A stretch of DNA of 64,000 nt, from assembly GCF_000768875.1 (NCBI RefSeq), contig NZ_JRAO01000030.1:62001-126000 (forward strand), in the 5' to 3' direction. The notes under the pieces were generated by a model. The model was given only the letters and a program-made list of their open reading frames with translations. It was not told the DNA's origin and searched no databases. Shown piece after piece: positions 50,732 to 59,116 of the stretch; position 1 is the first letter of the stretch; every line of letters starts with the position of its first letter. The translations under genes were made by a program, and so were the position numbers. This DNA is from Porphyromonas sp. COT-239 OH1446 (GTDB lineage Bacteria > Bacteroidota > Bacteroidia > Bacteroidales > Porphyromonadaceae).

Positions 50732-51244
50732 CTAGGACTGGGCTGCCGAGGGGACTCTCGAGAGTTTGAGCGGACGGATGCGGCGGTAGACCTCGAACAT
50801 GTACCGCTCTGTCCCCTCGATCTTGTATCGGAGGATGAAGTGCTCGTCGTCGTAGCGATAGGTGCGGATCTTGGAGCTTCGCCCCTTCATCTCTGGGGAG
50901 GTCAGATGCTGTGTGATGTGCTCGGTATGGATACCCTCCTCGGGGGAGAACTCGTACGTCCCCTCCTGGATGATGAGTGGCGTAGGGTAGATGCTGTTCA
51001 TATTGAGGGTGAAGTAGCGACCTGGCTCGATGGATTTGTAGAAGAAGGTTGGCGTCCCCTGCTTGATGGCCTCGGAGTAGTCCTTGAGCCCTGACTTGGG
51101 AATGATGCTCTGCCAAATACCATAGTAGAACTCAACGGGCACAACTTGATCGCCCGAGAGGGCACGAGGCTGATCCCCACTCTGTGCCCAGGCCTGGCTG
51201 GTGCTGAGGGTGAAGAGAAGCAGCAGTGAGACGAGCGAACGCAT
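50732..51244 (-). CDS. Secreted DUF4488-like protein, paralogue 1
   Basis: 170 residues from the ATG at 51244, which gives a signal peptide (MRSLVSLLLLFTLSTSQAWAQ). The mature part has YYGIWQSIIPKSG, GRYFTLNMNS and GRSSKIRTYRYDDEHFILRY, a lipocalin-like strand pattern similar to Bacteroidales DUF4488 proteins; the family name is tentative. It shares these blocks with the next upstream gene, from which it is 45 bp away, so the two arose by duplication and are probably co-transcribed. No function is known. Confidence 0.7.
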   Translation of the reverse strand: MRSLVSLLLLFTLSTSQAWAQSGDQPRALSGDQVVPVEFYYGIWQSIIPKSGLKDYSEAIKQGTPTFFYKSIEPGRYFTLNMNSIYPTPLIIQEGTYEFSPEEGIHTEHITQHLTSPEMKGRSSKIRTYRYDDEHFILRYKIEGTERYMFEVYRRIRPLKLSRVPSAAQS

Positions 51245-51289
51245 ACAGCGAATGATCATATACATGTCAATAGGATATTTGCAGGTGAA

Positions 51290-51859
51290 TTATTTACTGG
51301 GTGAAGTCTTCTCCTTGAAAAAGCCCTTGGCCACGAGCTCCTTGAGATAGTATTCTTCGGGCCTATCGACGAACTTAACTCGTCTCATCAGCTCTCGGCC
51401 GACGATCCCATCCTGGGTCTCGTAGGTGAGTAGGAAGTGATCCTGGTCGATGATCTTCGTCTGTATCTTCGAGCTCTGCCCGACCATCTTGGGCTCTGCC
51501 GTGTGCCCTAAAATTCGTTCCTGGATGATATTGCCCTCTTTGTCCTGACGGTAGGTGCCGTAGTGCGAGTAGAAGAGATGAACGGGAGAGAAGGCAATGT
51601 AGTTTGTAAACGAGCCATTGGCATCATACCGCTTGTAGTGCCCCGATCGAGAGTTGGGGAGAGCGTATTGTGCCTGCTTGAGTTCGTCGTTCTCATAGCT
51701 TTGCCGAGGAGCAACCTCGACCCAAAGGCCGTGGAAGTAGTTGGATCGAGGGGTGAGCTCTTGCTTGGGTTTGGCCGAGGCCTGGGCGATCCTTTGAGTA
51801 CTGCACCCGGCTAGGGCCAGTACTCCCGAGAGGAGGAGTAGGGTAGGGAATACCTTCAT
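51290..51859 (-). CDS. DUF4488-like lipoprotein, paralogue 2
   Basis: 189 residues. A lipoprotein signal (MKVFPTLLLLSGVLALAGC, Cys at 19) precedes a domain with FHGLWVEVAPRQSYE, GHYKRYDANGSFTNY and GQSSKIQTKIIDQDHFLLTY, matching block for block the downstream gene. One paralogue is a lipoprotein, the other appears soluble in the periplasm. A -7 element lies 82 bp upstream of the start codon. No function is known. Confidence 0.72.
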   Translation of the reverse strand: MKVFPTLLLLSGVLALAGCSTQRIAQASAKPKQELTPRSNYFHGLWVEVAPRQSYENDELKQAQYALPNSRSGHYKRYDANGSFTNYIAFSPVHLFYSHYGTYRQDKEGNIIQERILGHTAEPKMVGQSSKIQTKIIDQDHFLLTYETQDGIVGRELMRRVKFVDRPEEYYLKELVAKGFFKEKTSPSK

Positions 51860-51941
51860 TGTTTCGTGAGGTTGTTGTGTAAATTATGAATTGGATGCGC
51901 TTTGTGGGCGGCTCATCCGTGTGAGAAACTTTCAGTGAGTG

Positions 51942-51949
51942 CAAATGTA
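51942..51949 (-). promoter_or_regulatory. Promoter -7 element for the DUF4488-like pair
   Basis: Minus-strand TACATTTG, an exact TAnnTTTG match, 82 bp before the lipoprotein start codon. No clear -33 element. Confidence 0.45.
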
Positions 51950-52003
51950 CGTAAACTTTTCTGCTCTCGGACCCCATCATGCAGGAAAATACTCCCCCTG
52001 ATG

Positions 52004-52185
52004 GAGACCTCAATAGGTCGACCTCGAGGTCTAAATAGGATTATTTTTGAGATCTAAATAAGGCCTTCGTTGAGGGTCTTATTAGGGTTGTCGTTGAGGC
52101 ATAAGTAGGAGTTCGGTTGCGCTCCTACTTATGCCTCGATCGAGATCCTATCTATGTCTCAGTCGAGATCTTTACAAGATCTCAT
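52004..52185. repeat. 23-bp phased repeat array 5, with a perfect head-to-head hairpin
   Basis: Reverse-direction units occupy about 52004-52111 (starts 52026, 52049, then one 24-nt unit at 52072, then 52096). Forward units follow from 52119. At the switch, GAGGCATAAGTAGGAG (52096-52111) and CTCCTACTTATGCCTC (52122-52137) are perfectly complementary around the 10-nt centre TTCGGTTGCG. Confidence 0.85.
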
Positions 52186-52189
52186 CTGT

Positions 52190-52905
52190 AGCTCCACCGT
52201 TAATTTTGCGAGTTTTTCATTTAACTTCTAGCCATAAGACCATGAGCTATCCCTCACTTTGTAAGTGAAAATACTCTTGGATTAGTCTTCATAGCATCCT
52301 CGATGATCTCGAAATGATCATGTTTATTCTGATTGTTTTTACTATTAGTCCTTTTTCCTTCTTGTGTTCATGAACTGATACGGTTTTTTTAGTGTTACTT
52401 TTTCCTTTATCTTTGCCTCTGACGTTTAGGTAGGCTCTTTGAAATATGTCAATAGAGACGTTGTGTTTTGCTTCCCCCATTTTGGTGCGAAATAAGGGGG
52501 GTGGAGTGGTTGGAAGAGATTCGATGAGCGACAGAGATAATATGATTGTTCCCTATACTGATGAGTGTGGGTGTAGGTGCTTCGTGTTTTTGTTTTGCTT
52601 TGGTTTACTCTAGAGTGGTCTTGCTTTTGGCTAGGTTGTTCACGCAGTTTCATGTCTTCATTATTTTATGATATAAATATATATCCATGGACTGAGAATA
52701 CTAGAGACCTGTGGCATGCTTTGTGGGTCATCTTTGCAATGCTGTTGATGTCGGGCGAACTAATCCCTCCTCTTATGTGTTAGTGGAGAGGCTTTGCTCT
52801 ACTCCTTTTCGTCGCTGTCTTATTGTTCTGTACGCGAAGCTCAGTTTGTATATTGAGGAGGTAGAGTATTGTACTAATTTTTAATATAAAGAAAATAAGC
52901 TATTT
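52190..52905. other. AT-rich stretch without a recognisable gene
   Basis: About 700 bp, clearly more AT-rich than the neighbours. Short minus-strand frames (52289-52480 and 52426-52653) have no signal, domain or conserved pattern and I do not regard them as genes. It probably includes the promoter of the lipoprotein gene at 52906, but no good TAnnTTTG element could be assigned. Confidence 0.5.
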
Positions 52906-55299
52906 ATGAAGGATATTTGTCTATTTGGCCATCTGTCTCAAAAGGAGGGTGGCGGTGGCATCTTAGTCAAGATATGCTATCCCATCATTGGGAGGGTTTC
53001 GGCTTTCTTTCTATTCGTTTTGTTGCTTCTTGCATCTTGCAAAAAGAATGGAGAGCCAGAGAAGCCTAAACCGAATCCGATGCCTACGGAGGCAACGGTC
53101 GTTTCTGTGTCTTTGGATTTTGATGCAGTGCAAGATGTTTCTAAAGCCTTGATGTATCTCAGTGAGTCCAACGGCAATAAACTGAGTGCCCAGCTCGATA
53201 CTAGCCCTACAGTGCCCGTCTGCATGGTCATTTGGAGTGATGATCTTGCTCAGCCCGTAACTTATCTGATCGAGGATTGGTATCGTGTGGATGATCGTCT
53301 TCTCCGATTCAATCCCAACAAGGATGTCCCAGGCAAACCTAAGAGGCCTGTAACCATCAACTTCGTTGGCTCCAACATCACGCAGGGCAGTCGTAGGTGG
53401 TACATCACAGGCCTCATGGGGCCAGAGGCCCTCAAGACTGATAAGGCTGGTGTCCTAAACAAACTGCGCTCTGGACAGGGATTACAATATGCTACCGAGC
53501 GGGCAGTAGTGCCAGGGGCAGACAATAAGTTTGGTTATGATGCTCCTTGGGCCTTCCCTTGGGTTGAGCTGAAGATCTCAGGAACGAACAATGAGGATGC
53601 TCACGCATATCCCGCCAATAATCAGCCTGCGAAGTTTAGTCTTCAGGGGGCTTTCCTTAAGCTATCGGTTACGAATAAGCTTAACAGGGGAGTCCGTCTG
53701 AATAAGATTTATATGGAGTCTTCTGTCTTCCACAATAGGGGCAAGTTCGTATGGTCTAGACCCTCCTCTGCTGGGGCTTATCCAGCATGGCAGAGCCTTA
53801 TGGCCAGCGACCTACAATCAGATGACCTCCTCAAAAGCCACAAACCCTATGTAACGGGCAATAATGTCTCTGGTAGAGGCTTCTACAAGAGGCCTGCTCC
53901 AGGTGTGCAGCGGTTTCGCTACTTCATGAAGTATCTCAAGAGCGGCATCGAGGCAGGGGAGAGCAGTGGTACTCAGCCAGATGACCAAGTAGATACTGGG
54001 GCTGAGCATCTCTACCAGTTCCTCGAGAAGGATGCGACACTCTCTCGAGACGGCAAAGACTACTTCTACGCCTGGGTGATGCCCGTTGCTGATATAACCG
54101 CAGGGCAAGGACATACCAGGGTGTATGCAGACGTTACATCTTGGAAGAATAACATAACGAATGCCAATACAGCATTCGGTCAAGTATCTTCGTCTATGAT
54201 CAATAGAGGCTACGCTGAGGTTCGCTTGGCTTATCCGAATATCGACAGGACAAAGTCTCTCGTAAGTCAGATCCCTGCCCGCTCAAAGGCTGATCTGATG
54301 AAGAAAGTCCTCGGGATGAAGCTCCAGATCAGAGAGCCGCGCGTGCCTCTAGACAATTTTAGCTTGACTCCACTCAGAAGGATCGGGGAGTTTTATACTT
54401 ATAATGAGAATGATATCAAAAAGTATTCGGGATATCCGCGAGACTCTTTCTTCCCTTTTCAGCAGGCTTCAACTGCGTTTGGATCATCTGGAATCCATTG
54501 GATGCTCCCCACTAGAGAGCACTGGGCAAGTATCCTAGGTGGTCTAGCATCCTCAACTGTCCAGAATGAGCCTAGTGGTATTCGTTTCAATACATACGGC
54601 TCTGTGGTGGTGCAGCCCTCTATGCCGAATCAGAAGGAATATGTCCAGTTGGGGGGAGAAGATCAGGCCGTATATATCAGATCCAACTACTATAACCTCG
54701 GTGAGAACGTTAATCCTGGTTCTAGTTGGCCTGGAGATCTCGCTCAACAACGGATGAAGAGGATCACCTATGCCCTGAGGTATCTGCCAGACGGCCTGGA
54801 TGGTGAGGAGGTTGCACCAGCCCCCTCTAGTCCTCTGATCTCTACTCACTATCACTTATCCGCATGGCGTTACGAGTTCGTCGTCAACCATAGTGGCGAG
54901 ATAGGGTATGTTATGATTGCTACTCGCAATTTAGGGTTTGGTTACAGAGACTTTGGCTATCGTCTCTCAGAGATGGATATGAGGGACGATAATTGTGAGA
55001 GTTTTTGGGGCTCTGAGATGGCGACTTGGGATGTTACTCGCCATTTCCCTCTCGCTGGTTACCATGTCAAGGAGCCAGACAAAAATGAGTATTATGCCGC
55101 TTCTCAAGGTGGTGGCGGGCTTCATCGTCTTTTCGATTACTGGGCGCAGGGGACTATCGCTGGGGGTTCTCAGGGGGTAGGAGCTCAAGGATCTTGGTTT
55201 ACTACCCGATCCAACCTGCATCTGCCACCAAGTCATATATATGCGCTCCAGATACGAGGATACCGCAAGGTGGACAAGAATAATATTCCTATTCCTTAA
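52906..55299 (+). CDS. Large surface lipoprotein of unknown function
   Basis: 797 residues. An unusually long N-terminal region (1-30) precedes the hydrophobic core and lipobox (FFLFVLLLLASC, Cys at 45); the true start may be a later non-ATG codon. The mature start is a Pro/Lys-rich linker (GEPEKPKPNPMPTE). Next comes a beta-rich segment, reminiscent of fimbrial or SusE-like surface lipoproteins in Bacteroidales, and a C-terminal half with IHWMLPTREHWASILGG and WRYEFVVNHSGEIGYVMI. No catalytic motif is seen. Base composition is lower in GC than the core genes. A 54-residue small protein gene follows 69 bp downstream. Attachment or nutrient binding at the cell surface is only a possibility. 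Confidence 0.75.
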   Translation: MKDICLFGHLSQKEGGGGILVKICYPIIGRVSAFFLFVLLLLASCKKNGEPEKPKPNPMPTEATVVSVSLDFDAVQDVSKALMYLSESNGNKLSAQLDTSPTVPVCMVIWSDDLAQPVTYLIEDWYRVDDRLLRFNPNKDVPGKPKRPVTINFVGSNITQGSRRWYITGLMGPEALKTDKAGVLNKLRSGQGLQYATERAVVPGADNKFGYDAPWAFPWVELKISGTNNEDAHAYPANNQPAKFSLQGAFLKLSVTNKLNRGVRLNKIYMESSVFHNRGKFVWSRPSSAGAYPAWQSLMASDLQSDDLLKSHKPYVTGNNVSGRGFYKRPAPGVQRFRYFMKYLKSGIEAGESSGTQPDDQVDTGAEHLYQFLEKDATLSRDGKDYFYAWVMPVADITAGQGHTRVYADVTSWKNNITNANTAFGQVSSSMINRGYAEVRLAYPNIDRTKSLVSQIPARSKADLMKKVLGMKLQIREPRVPLDNFSLTPLRRIGEFYTYNENDIKKYSGYPRDSFFPFQQASTAFGSSGIHWMLPTREHWASILGGLASSTVQNEPSGIRFNTYGSVVVQPSMPNQKEYVQLGGEDQAVYIRSNYYNLGENVNPGSSWPGDLAQQRMKRITYALRYLPDGLDGEEVAPAPSSPLISTHYHLSAWRYEFVVNHSGEIGYVMIATRNLGFGYRDFGYRLSEMDMRDDNCESFWGSEMATWDVTRHFPLAGYHVKEPDKNEYYAASQGGGGLHRLFDYWAQGTIAGGSQGVGAQGSWFTTRSNLHLPPSHIYALQIRGYRKVDKNNIPIP

Positions 55300-55368
55300 C
55301 CGAGTCCTCTTGCAATGCTCCAGTAGCCTGGAGAGAGATTTGTTAGACTTAATAGTAATGAAATAGTT

Positions 55369-55533
55369 ATGAAAAAGGGTTCAGTTGTTCCCGCATATGA
55401 GGCTCCAACTATTATTGGAGTGGAGCCGCTCCAGCTATCCAATCTGCTCCTCACGCTCTCTATGGAGGCTTATGTCGAGGATTTTGATCTCGGAGCAGAG
55501 TTTGAAGATATAGAGTGGGGGGGAGATCTATAA
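55369..55533 (+). CDS. Small acidic protein downstream of the surface lipoprotein
   Basis: 54 residues: it begins MKKGSVVPAYEAPTIIGVEP and ends in an acidic tail (DFDLGAEFEDIEWGGDL). The layout (MKK, a Y-x-x-P element, a middle VEP..LS stretch and an acidic or Gly/Asp-rich end) matches a class of very short uncharacterised Bacteroidota proteins often found beside surface lipoprotein genes. The ATG and TAA are clear and a terminator follows within 65 bp. There is no signal peptide. A role as a secreted or processed peptide is speculative. Confidence 0.6.
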   Translation: MKKGSVVPAYEAPTIIGVEPLQLSNLLLTLSMEAYVEDFDLGAEFEDIEWGGDL

Positions 55534-55597
55534 GAAGAGAGGCGCAAACCTAGGTCGCAGGCCACTGCAAAGATCGAATAGGATCGTGATGCAGGTA

Positions 55598-55642
55598 AAT
55601 TTCCGTATGTGAGGGAGAGCAACCCCTTCACATACGGAAATT
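55598..55642. terminator. Terminator after the lipoprotein/small-protein unit
   Basis: Arms AATTTCCGTATGTGA (55598-55612) and TCACATACGGAAATT (55628-55642) pair perfectly around a 15-nt loop and are followed by CATTTTTT. Confidence 0.85.
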
Positions 55643-55808
55643 CATTTTTTCTGCATATAGGGCTTCTCATGTGCCCTTGAAGCTCGTAGTATTTGAGGAA
55701 GAGAGGCGTTTTGAATCGATTGTGAGGTAGCCCTTCTTCGATGGCTTTGCTCTTCCTCGCAAGGGCGACTTCCGAGTGAGGCGATAAGACAAAATACGTA
55801 TGCTGGAC

Positions 55809-55912
55809 AAAACGTATACGTTTCGCGTCGAAAACGTATACGTTTTGGGCTGAAAACGTATACGTTTTGCATTGAAAACGTATACGTTTTAGGCGGGAAA
55901 GGTATACGTCTT
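55809..55912. repeat. 22-bp tandem array of the palindrome AAAACGTATACGTTTT
   Basis: Five units start at 55809, 55831, 55853, 55875 and 55897. The middle three have the exact 16-bp palindrome AAAACGTATACGTTTT, the first has AAAACGTATACGTTTC and the last GAAAGGTATACGTCTT. Spacers of 6 bp differ in sequence (CGCGTCGA region, GGGCTG, GCATTG, AGGCGG), while the period is constant. The centres are about two helical turns apart, as expected for a dimeric regulator binding one face of DNA. It ends about 138 bp before the DUF6361 gene. Confidence 0.92.
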
Positions 55913-55944
55913 GCTTGAGAAGGGTATTGGGGAGGGCTCAACCC

Positions 55945-55974
55945 CTTGCCACTTGTGCGAAAAGTACTACCTTG
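55945..55974 (+). promoter_or_regulatory. Possible promoter of the DUF6361-PLD-helicase operon
   Basis: CTTG at 55945-55948, 19 nt, then TACCTTG at 55968-55974, one base short of TAnnTTTG. It lies 33 bp past the palindrome array and 75 bp before the DUF6361 start. A weak promoter of this kind may need an activator. Confidence 0.35.
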
Positions 55975-56049
55975 CGCCCCGCTTCCCGTGGAGCACCCTT
56001 TCACACAACGACGAATAGCCCTCGCATCACCTTATCCTATAGTAGCCCC

Positions 56050-57294
56050 ATGATCGGATGGATAGACTTCTCTGCTGAGGATCGTGCATTAGCCCTACAG
56101 ATCCTCAATCAAGGCATTCAACCCCTTGACGAGCTGGGTGTCGGAGCGATCCGAGACACCTTCTCAGACCTCCTCTTCCCAGGCCTAACGACGCAGCAGA
56201 CAAGGGCGAAGTACTTCTGCCTCATCCCTCGTCTCTTGCAGGAGCTCGTCGCCCATGCCCCCCTCGAGGCAAGCACGGACGAACTGCTCGAGAAGCTACA
56301 CCTCGAGGAGCGAACTCTAGCCGAGCAGATGATCAAGCAGGCAGAGCGGCCATTGGGTATTATTGGGCATCGCTCGCTGCGCTCAGGGCGTTGGGTCAAG
56401 ATCGCTCCCTCGAGCATCTATTGGAGTGGTCTGAGGCGTTGGGGGATCTTCCTCGGTAGGGAAAGGAGCATCCGAGAGTACCTCGACGAGGCGATGGACG
56501 AGCGGCGGATGCGTAGGGAGGCCCAAGCCTTCCGCAAGGGAGGAGCTTATAGAGCCCCTCATGATGATCCCTGGGACGATGACCTCCAGGGAGCTGGGAG
56601 CATGGCTCGAGAGCCCTCGTGGCATCGAGACTTTCGCCCCGAGAGGGCAGGCTGGCGCATGGAGATCTCGATCCAGCTGACTAGAGACGAGGCCGAGGCT
56701 TTGGTCGATCGGATCTCGTCCGCCTGCCGAGATTCCCTCCTGCCCTATATGCTCTCGCCTTCGCTGGCCGAGCTGCTCGGGGCTTCGTATACAGCCTTCG
56801 CCGAGAGGCTGCTCGAGGAGGGCTCTCTTCCCGAGCAGCTCGCAGAGACTCTTCGGCTGAGCCTAGAGTTCTCCACCTTCATGGGTCAGGCCCTAGGGGT
56901 GTACAAAGCCCTTGTGGAGGTGGGTGAGGCCGAGCTCAACCCCGAGGATATTGCTCCGCTACCGCTTCGTCTAGAGCATATCTTCGCCCTTAGGTCTCAA
57001 CCTCTGCATGCTATAGATCTCGAGACGCAGACCTTCGTTCGTCGATTGAGCGAGGCCTTCGCCTTGGAGTATAGCCCTGAGAAGGTTGAGCTCGTCTGTC
57101 GCCTTATTCGTGAGCGGGAGCGTAGCCTCAAGGCCGAGCATAGCCGCATTGGCCGCTCGGAGCAACGTCCTATCTCTCGCTCCGAACTGACCTATCGCTT
57201 CCCCACGGCTTGCCAGCTGGCGAAGGATATTACCCAAGCCTTGAACGAACCCTCATCCCCCTCCACCTCTCCGTATGTTTCGCCCCGAGCATGA
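56050..57294 (+). CDS. DUF6361 family protein, first gene of a nuclease-helicase operon
   Basis: 414 residues from the ATG at 56050; an open frame continues upstream to 55915 but the family begins at MIGWIDFSAEDRALALQILN. Further family-like stretches are LDELGVGAIRDTFSDLLFPG (about 26-45) and TRAKYFCLIPRLLQELV (51-67). The rest is mainly helical and charged, with a low-complexity RRMRREAQAFRKGG stretch. No enzymatic motif is visible. In this operon it probably acts as the structural or recognition partner of the PLD and helicase proteins. The next gene starts 20 bp before its stop, so translation is likely coupled. Confidence 0.85.
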   Translation: MIGWIDFSAEDRALALQILNQGIQPLDELGVGAIRDTFSDLLFPGLTTQQTRAKYFCLIPRLLQELVAHAPLEASTDELLEKLHLEERTLAEQMIKQAERPLGIIGHRSLRSGRWVKIAPSSIYWSGLRRWGIFLGRERSIREYLDEAMDERRMRREAQAFRKGGAYRAPHDDPWDDDLQGAGSMAREPSWHRDFRPERAGWRMEISIQLTRDEAEALVDRISSACRDSLLPYMLSPSLAELLGASYTAFAERLLEEGSLPEQLAETLRLSLEFSTFMGQALGVYKALVEVGEAELNPEDIAPLPLRLEHIFALRSQPLHAIDLETQTFVRRLSEAFALEYSPEKVELVCRLIRERERSLKAEHSRIGRSEQRPISRSELTYRFPTACQLAKDITQALNEPSSPSTSPYVSPRA

Positions 57295-59116
57295 TCGCTT
57301 AGACTACGTTCGCCTCCTCCTCCCCCCAGAGGGCTACAGCCTGGAGGCGGCCCTCGGCACCAGCTATAGCGTGGAGCTCGAATATTTGCTGTCGGTGTGT
57401 ATGCGCCTGCATGCTGGGGGGAGGGGCGAGGGCCCTTCGGCTTCTATTCGTCCGCTGGAGGCCTGGATGGCACTGAGGCATCTCGAGGGGCGTTTGCTGT
57501 TCTTTCACGACAACCGCAGGCTTTCGGCTCGGACCGAGGGGGCATGGAGCGGCTTCGCCCACTTCGAATCAATCCTTGTCCCGATCCGCATGCGCCGAGG
57601 GGAGGCCTCCTTCCACCCCAAAATGTGGCTCTTGTGCTACAAGAGTCGAGAGACTGAGGAGCGTCGCTGCCGCCTCGTCGTCATGAGCCGTAACCTGACG
57701 AGCGACCGAAGTTGGGATGTCGCCGTTGCCCTCGAGGGATACGAGGCCGCCCAAGCTCCCAAGGGTGTTGTCAGTCTTGAGGGCCTTCGCCCCATGCTCG
57801 ACTACCTTCATCGTCGAATTCCCACTTCCGTCCATGCTAGGGTGCAGAGGCAGCTGATGGGACGGATGATGCAGTGCTCCGAGGGGTTGCTCTGGCAGCT
57901 ACCCCGAGGCTTCAAAGCTGCCGAGCTCATTCCCCTACTGCCCGGTGGAGCACGAATGGACTGGGACGAGCTGGGACGAGCCCACCAGCTCACGGTCATC
58001 ACCCCCTTCCTCACGCCCCAGGTGATCCGGAGGTTACTCCCCGACAAACCCTCCTCGGCGAGGCATCGACGGGTGCTCTTCTCACGACGTCGGGCCCTCT
58101 CGGCCTTGCCTCGTGAGAGCTTCGATGCCTTCGAGATCTATGCCCTAAGGGAGGGCATCGTCGAGGGAGAGCGAGCCCTAGAGCAGTCCGAGTATGAGCC
58201 CCGCCCACAGGATATACATGCCAAGATGTACCTCTACGAGAGGGGCGCAGACAGACGTCTCTACCTCGGATCGTTGAATGCCACGAGAGCGGCCCTCGAG
58301 TACAACGTCGAGCTCCTGCTGAGGTTAGATCTCTCTGGGCAGAGCTTGACTACCGAAGCCCTTCTAGACGAACTGTTGGGTGCTGGGAAGGAGGGGAGTC
58401 GATCGCCCTTCTTCCTCCTTGAGGAAGGCTGCCTCGAAGCTGCAGATACAGAGGCCGAGAGCGAAGTCGAGCGGATGAAGCATCTGCTCGACAGCCTTTG
58501 CCGTCTCTCTTGTACCACTCACCTCGAGCAGATGCCTGGGGTCTCGACAGATCTACCTCGCTATCGGTTATGCCTCAGTTTCGACAAGCTCCCCAGGAGC
58601 GAATATTCGCTCTTGATACGCCCTCTCCTGGGGCATCGCTGGCAGGCCCTCTCGTCCGAGATCACCTTCGATGACCTCTTGCTCACGGAGGTATCCGATT
58701 ACTTCCTCGTGGCCCTCGATGGCAGTAGTATGCATCGTGTGCTTACCCTGCCATTGCATTGGCCCGAGGGCTCTGCCCTGAGGGAGCAGAGGGAGCATGA
58801 GCTCTATGCCGAAACCATCCCCGATGAGGAGACGCTGCTCGAGGCCCTTTGGCTTCACCTGACTGGTAGGCCTCGGTTTGCCCTTCGAGAGGCTATAGAT
58901 TTGGAGGGATGCCCCGCCCCTCTAGGGCAGCGATCCGCTAGAGGCCTCTTTGCCCCCTCGCTCTACGAGAGCGTGCTGAGAGCCTGCGCCGAACGGCCCG
59001 AGCAGATCCTGGGGCTGGTGCGTGAGATCCAAATGTACCGCCAGTATAGCTCCGCAGAGCTCTCCTTTGAGCTCCTCGGACTCTATCAGGTATTATCACA
59101 GATGTTTAAGTCATGA
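57275..59116 (+). CDS. Phospholipase-D-like protein with two HKD motifs
   Basis: 613 residues. Two HKD half-sites are visible. The first is SFHPKMWLL (His114, Lys116) followed by VVMSRNLTSD (Ser138, Asn140); the second is DIHAKMYLY (His315, Lys317) followed by LYLGSLNATRAAL (Gly332, Ser333, Asn335). This is the pseudo-dimer layout of PLD-superfamily enzymes. Given the helicase partner, a nuclease is more likely than a lipase. The C-terminal ~250 residues contain no recognisable motif. There is no signal peptide or membrane span, so it acts in the cytoplasm. Its stop overlaps the helicase ATG by 4 bp (ATGA). Confidence 0.88.
   Translation: MFRPEHDRLDYVRLLLPPEGYSLEAALGTSYSVELEYLLSVCMRLHAGGRGEGPSASIRPLEAWMALRHLEGRLLFFHDNRRLSARTEGAWSGFAHFESILVPIRMRRGEASFHPKMWLLCYKSRETEERRCRLVVMSRNLTSDRSWDVAVALEGYEAAQAPKGVVSLEGLRPMLDYLHRRIPTSVHARVQRQLMGRMMQCSEGLLWQLPRGFKAAELIPLLPGGARMDWDELGRAHQLTVITPFLTPQVIRRLLPDKPSSARHRRVLFSRRRALSALPRESFDAFEIYALREGIVEGERALEQSEYEPRPQDIHAKMYLYERGADRRLYLGSLNATRAALEYNVELLLRLDLSGQSLTTEALLDELLGAGKEGSRSPFFLLEEGCLEAADTEAESEVERMKHLLDSLCRLSCTTHLEQMPGVSTDLPRYRLCLSFDKLPRSEYSLLIRPLLGHRWQALSSEITFDDLLLTEVSDYFLVALDGSSMHRVLTLPLHWPEGSALREQREHELYAETIPDEETLLEALWLHLTGRPRFALREAIDLEGCPAPLGQRSARGLFAPSLYESVLRACAERPEQILGLVREIQMYRQYSSAELSFELLGLYQVLSQMFKS

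Noticed and set aside
52289-52653. Two short minus-strand frames in the AT-rich gap
   Set aside because: No signal, domain or plausible start context; frames of this length occur by chance.
55809-55912. CRISPR array or plasmid iterons
   Set aside because: The period is only 22 bp with 6-bp spacers, too short for CRISPR. Iterons are possible in form, but no replication initiator gene is near.
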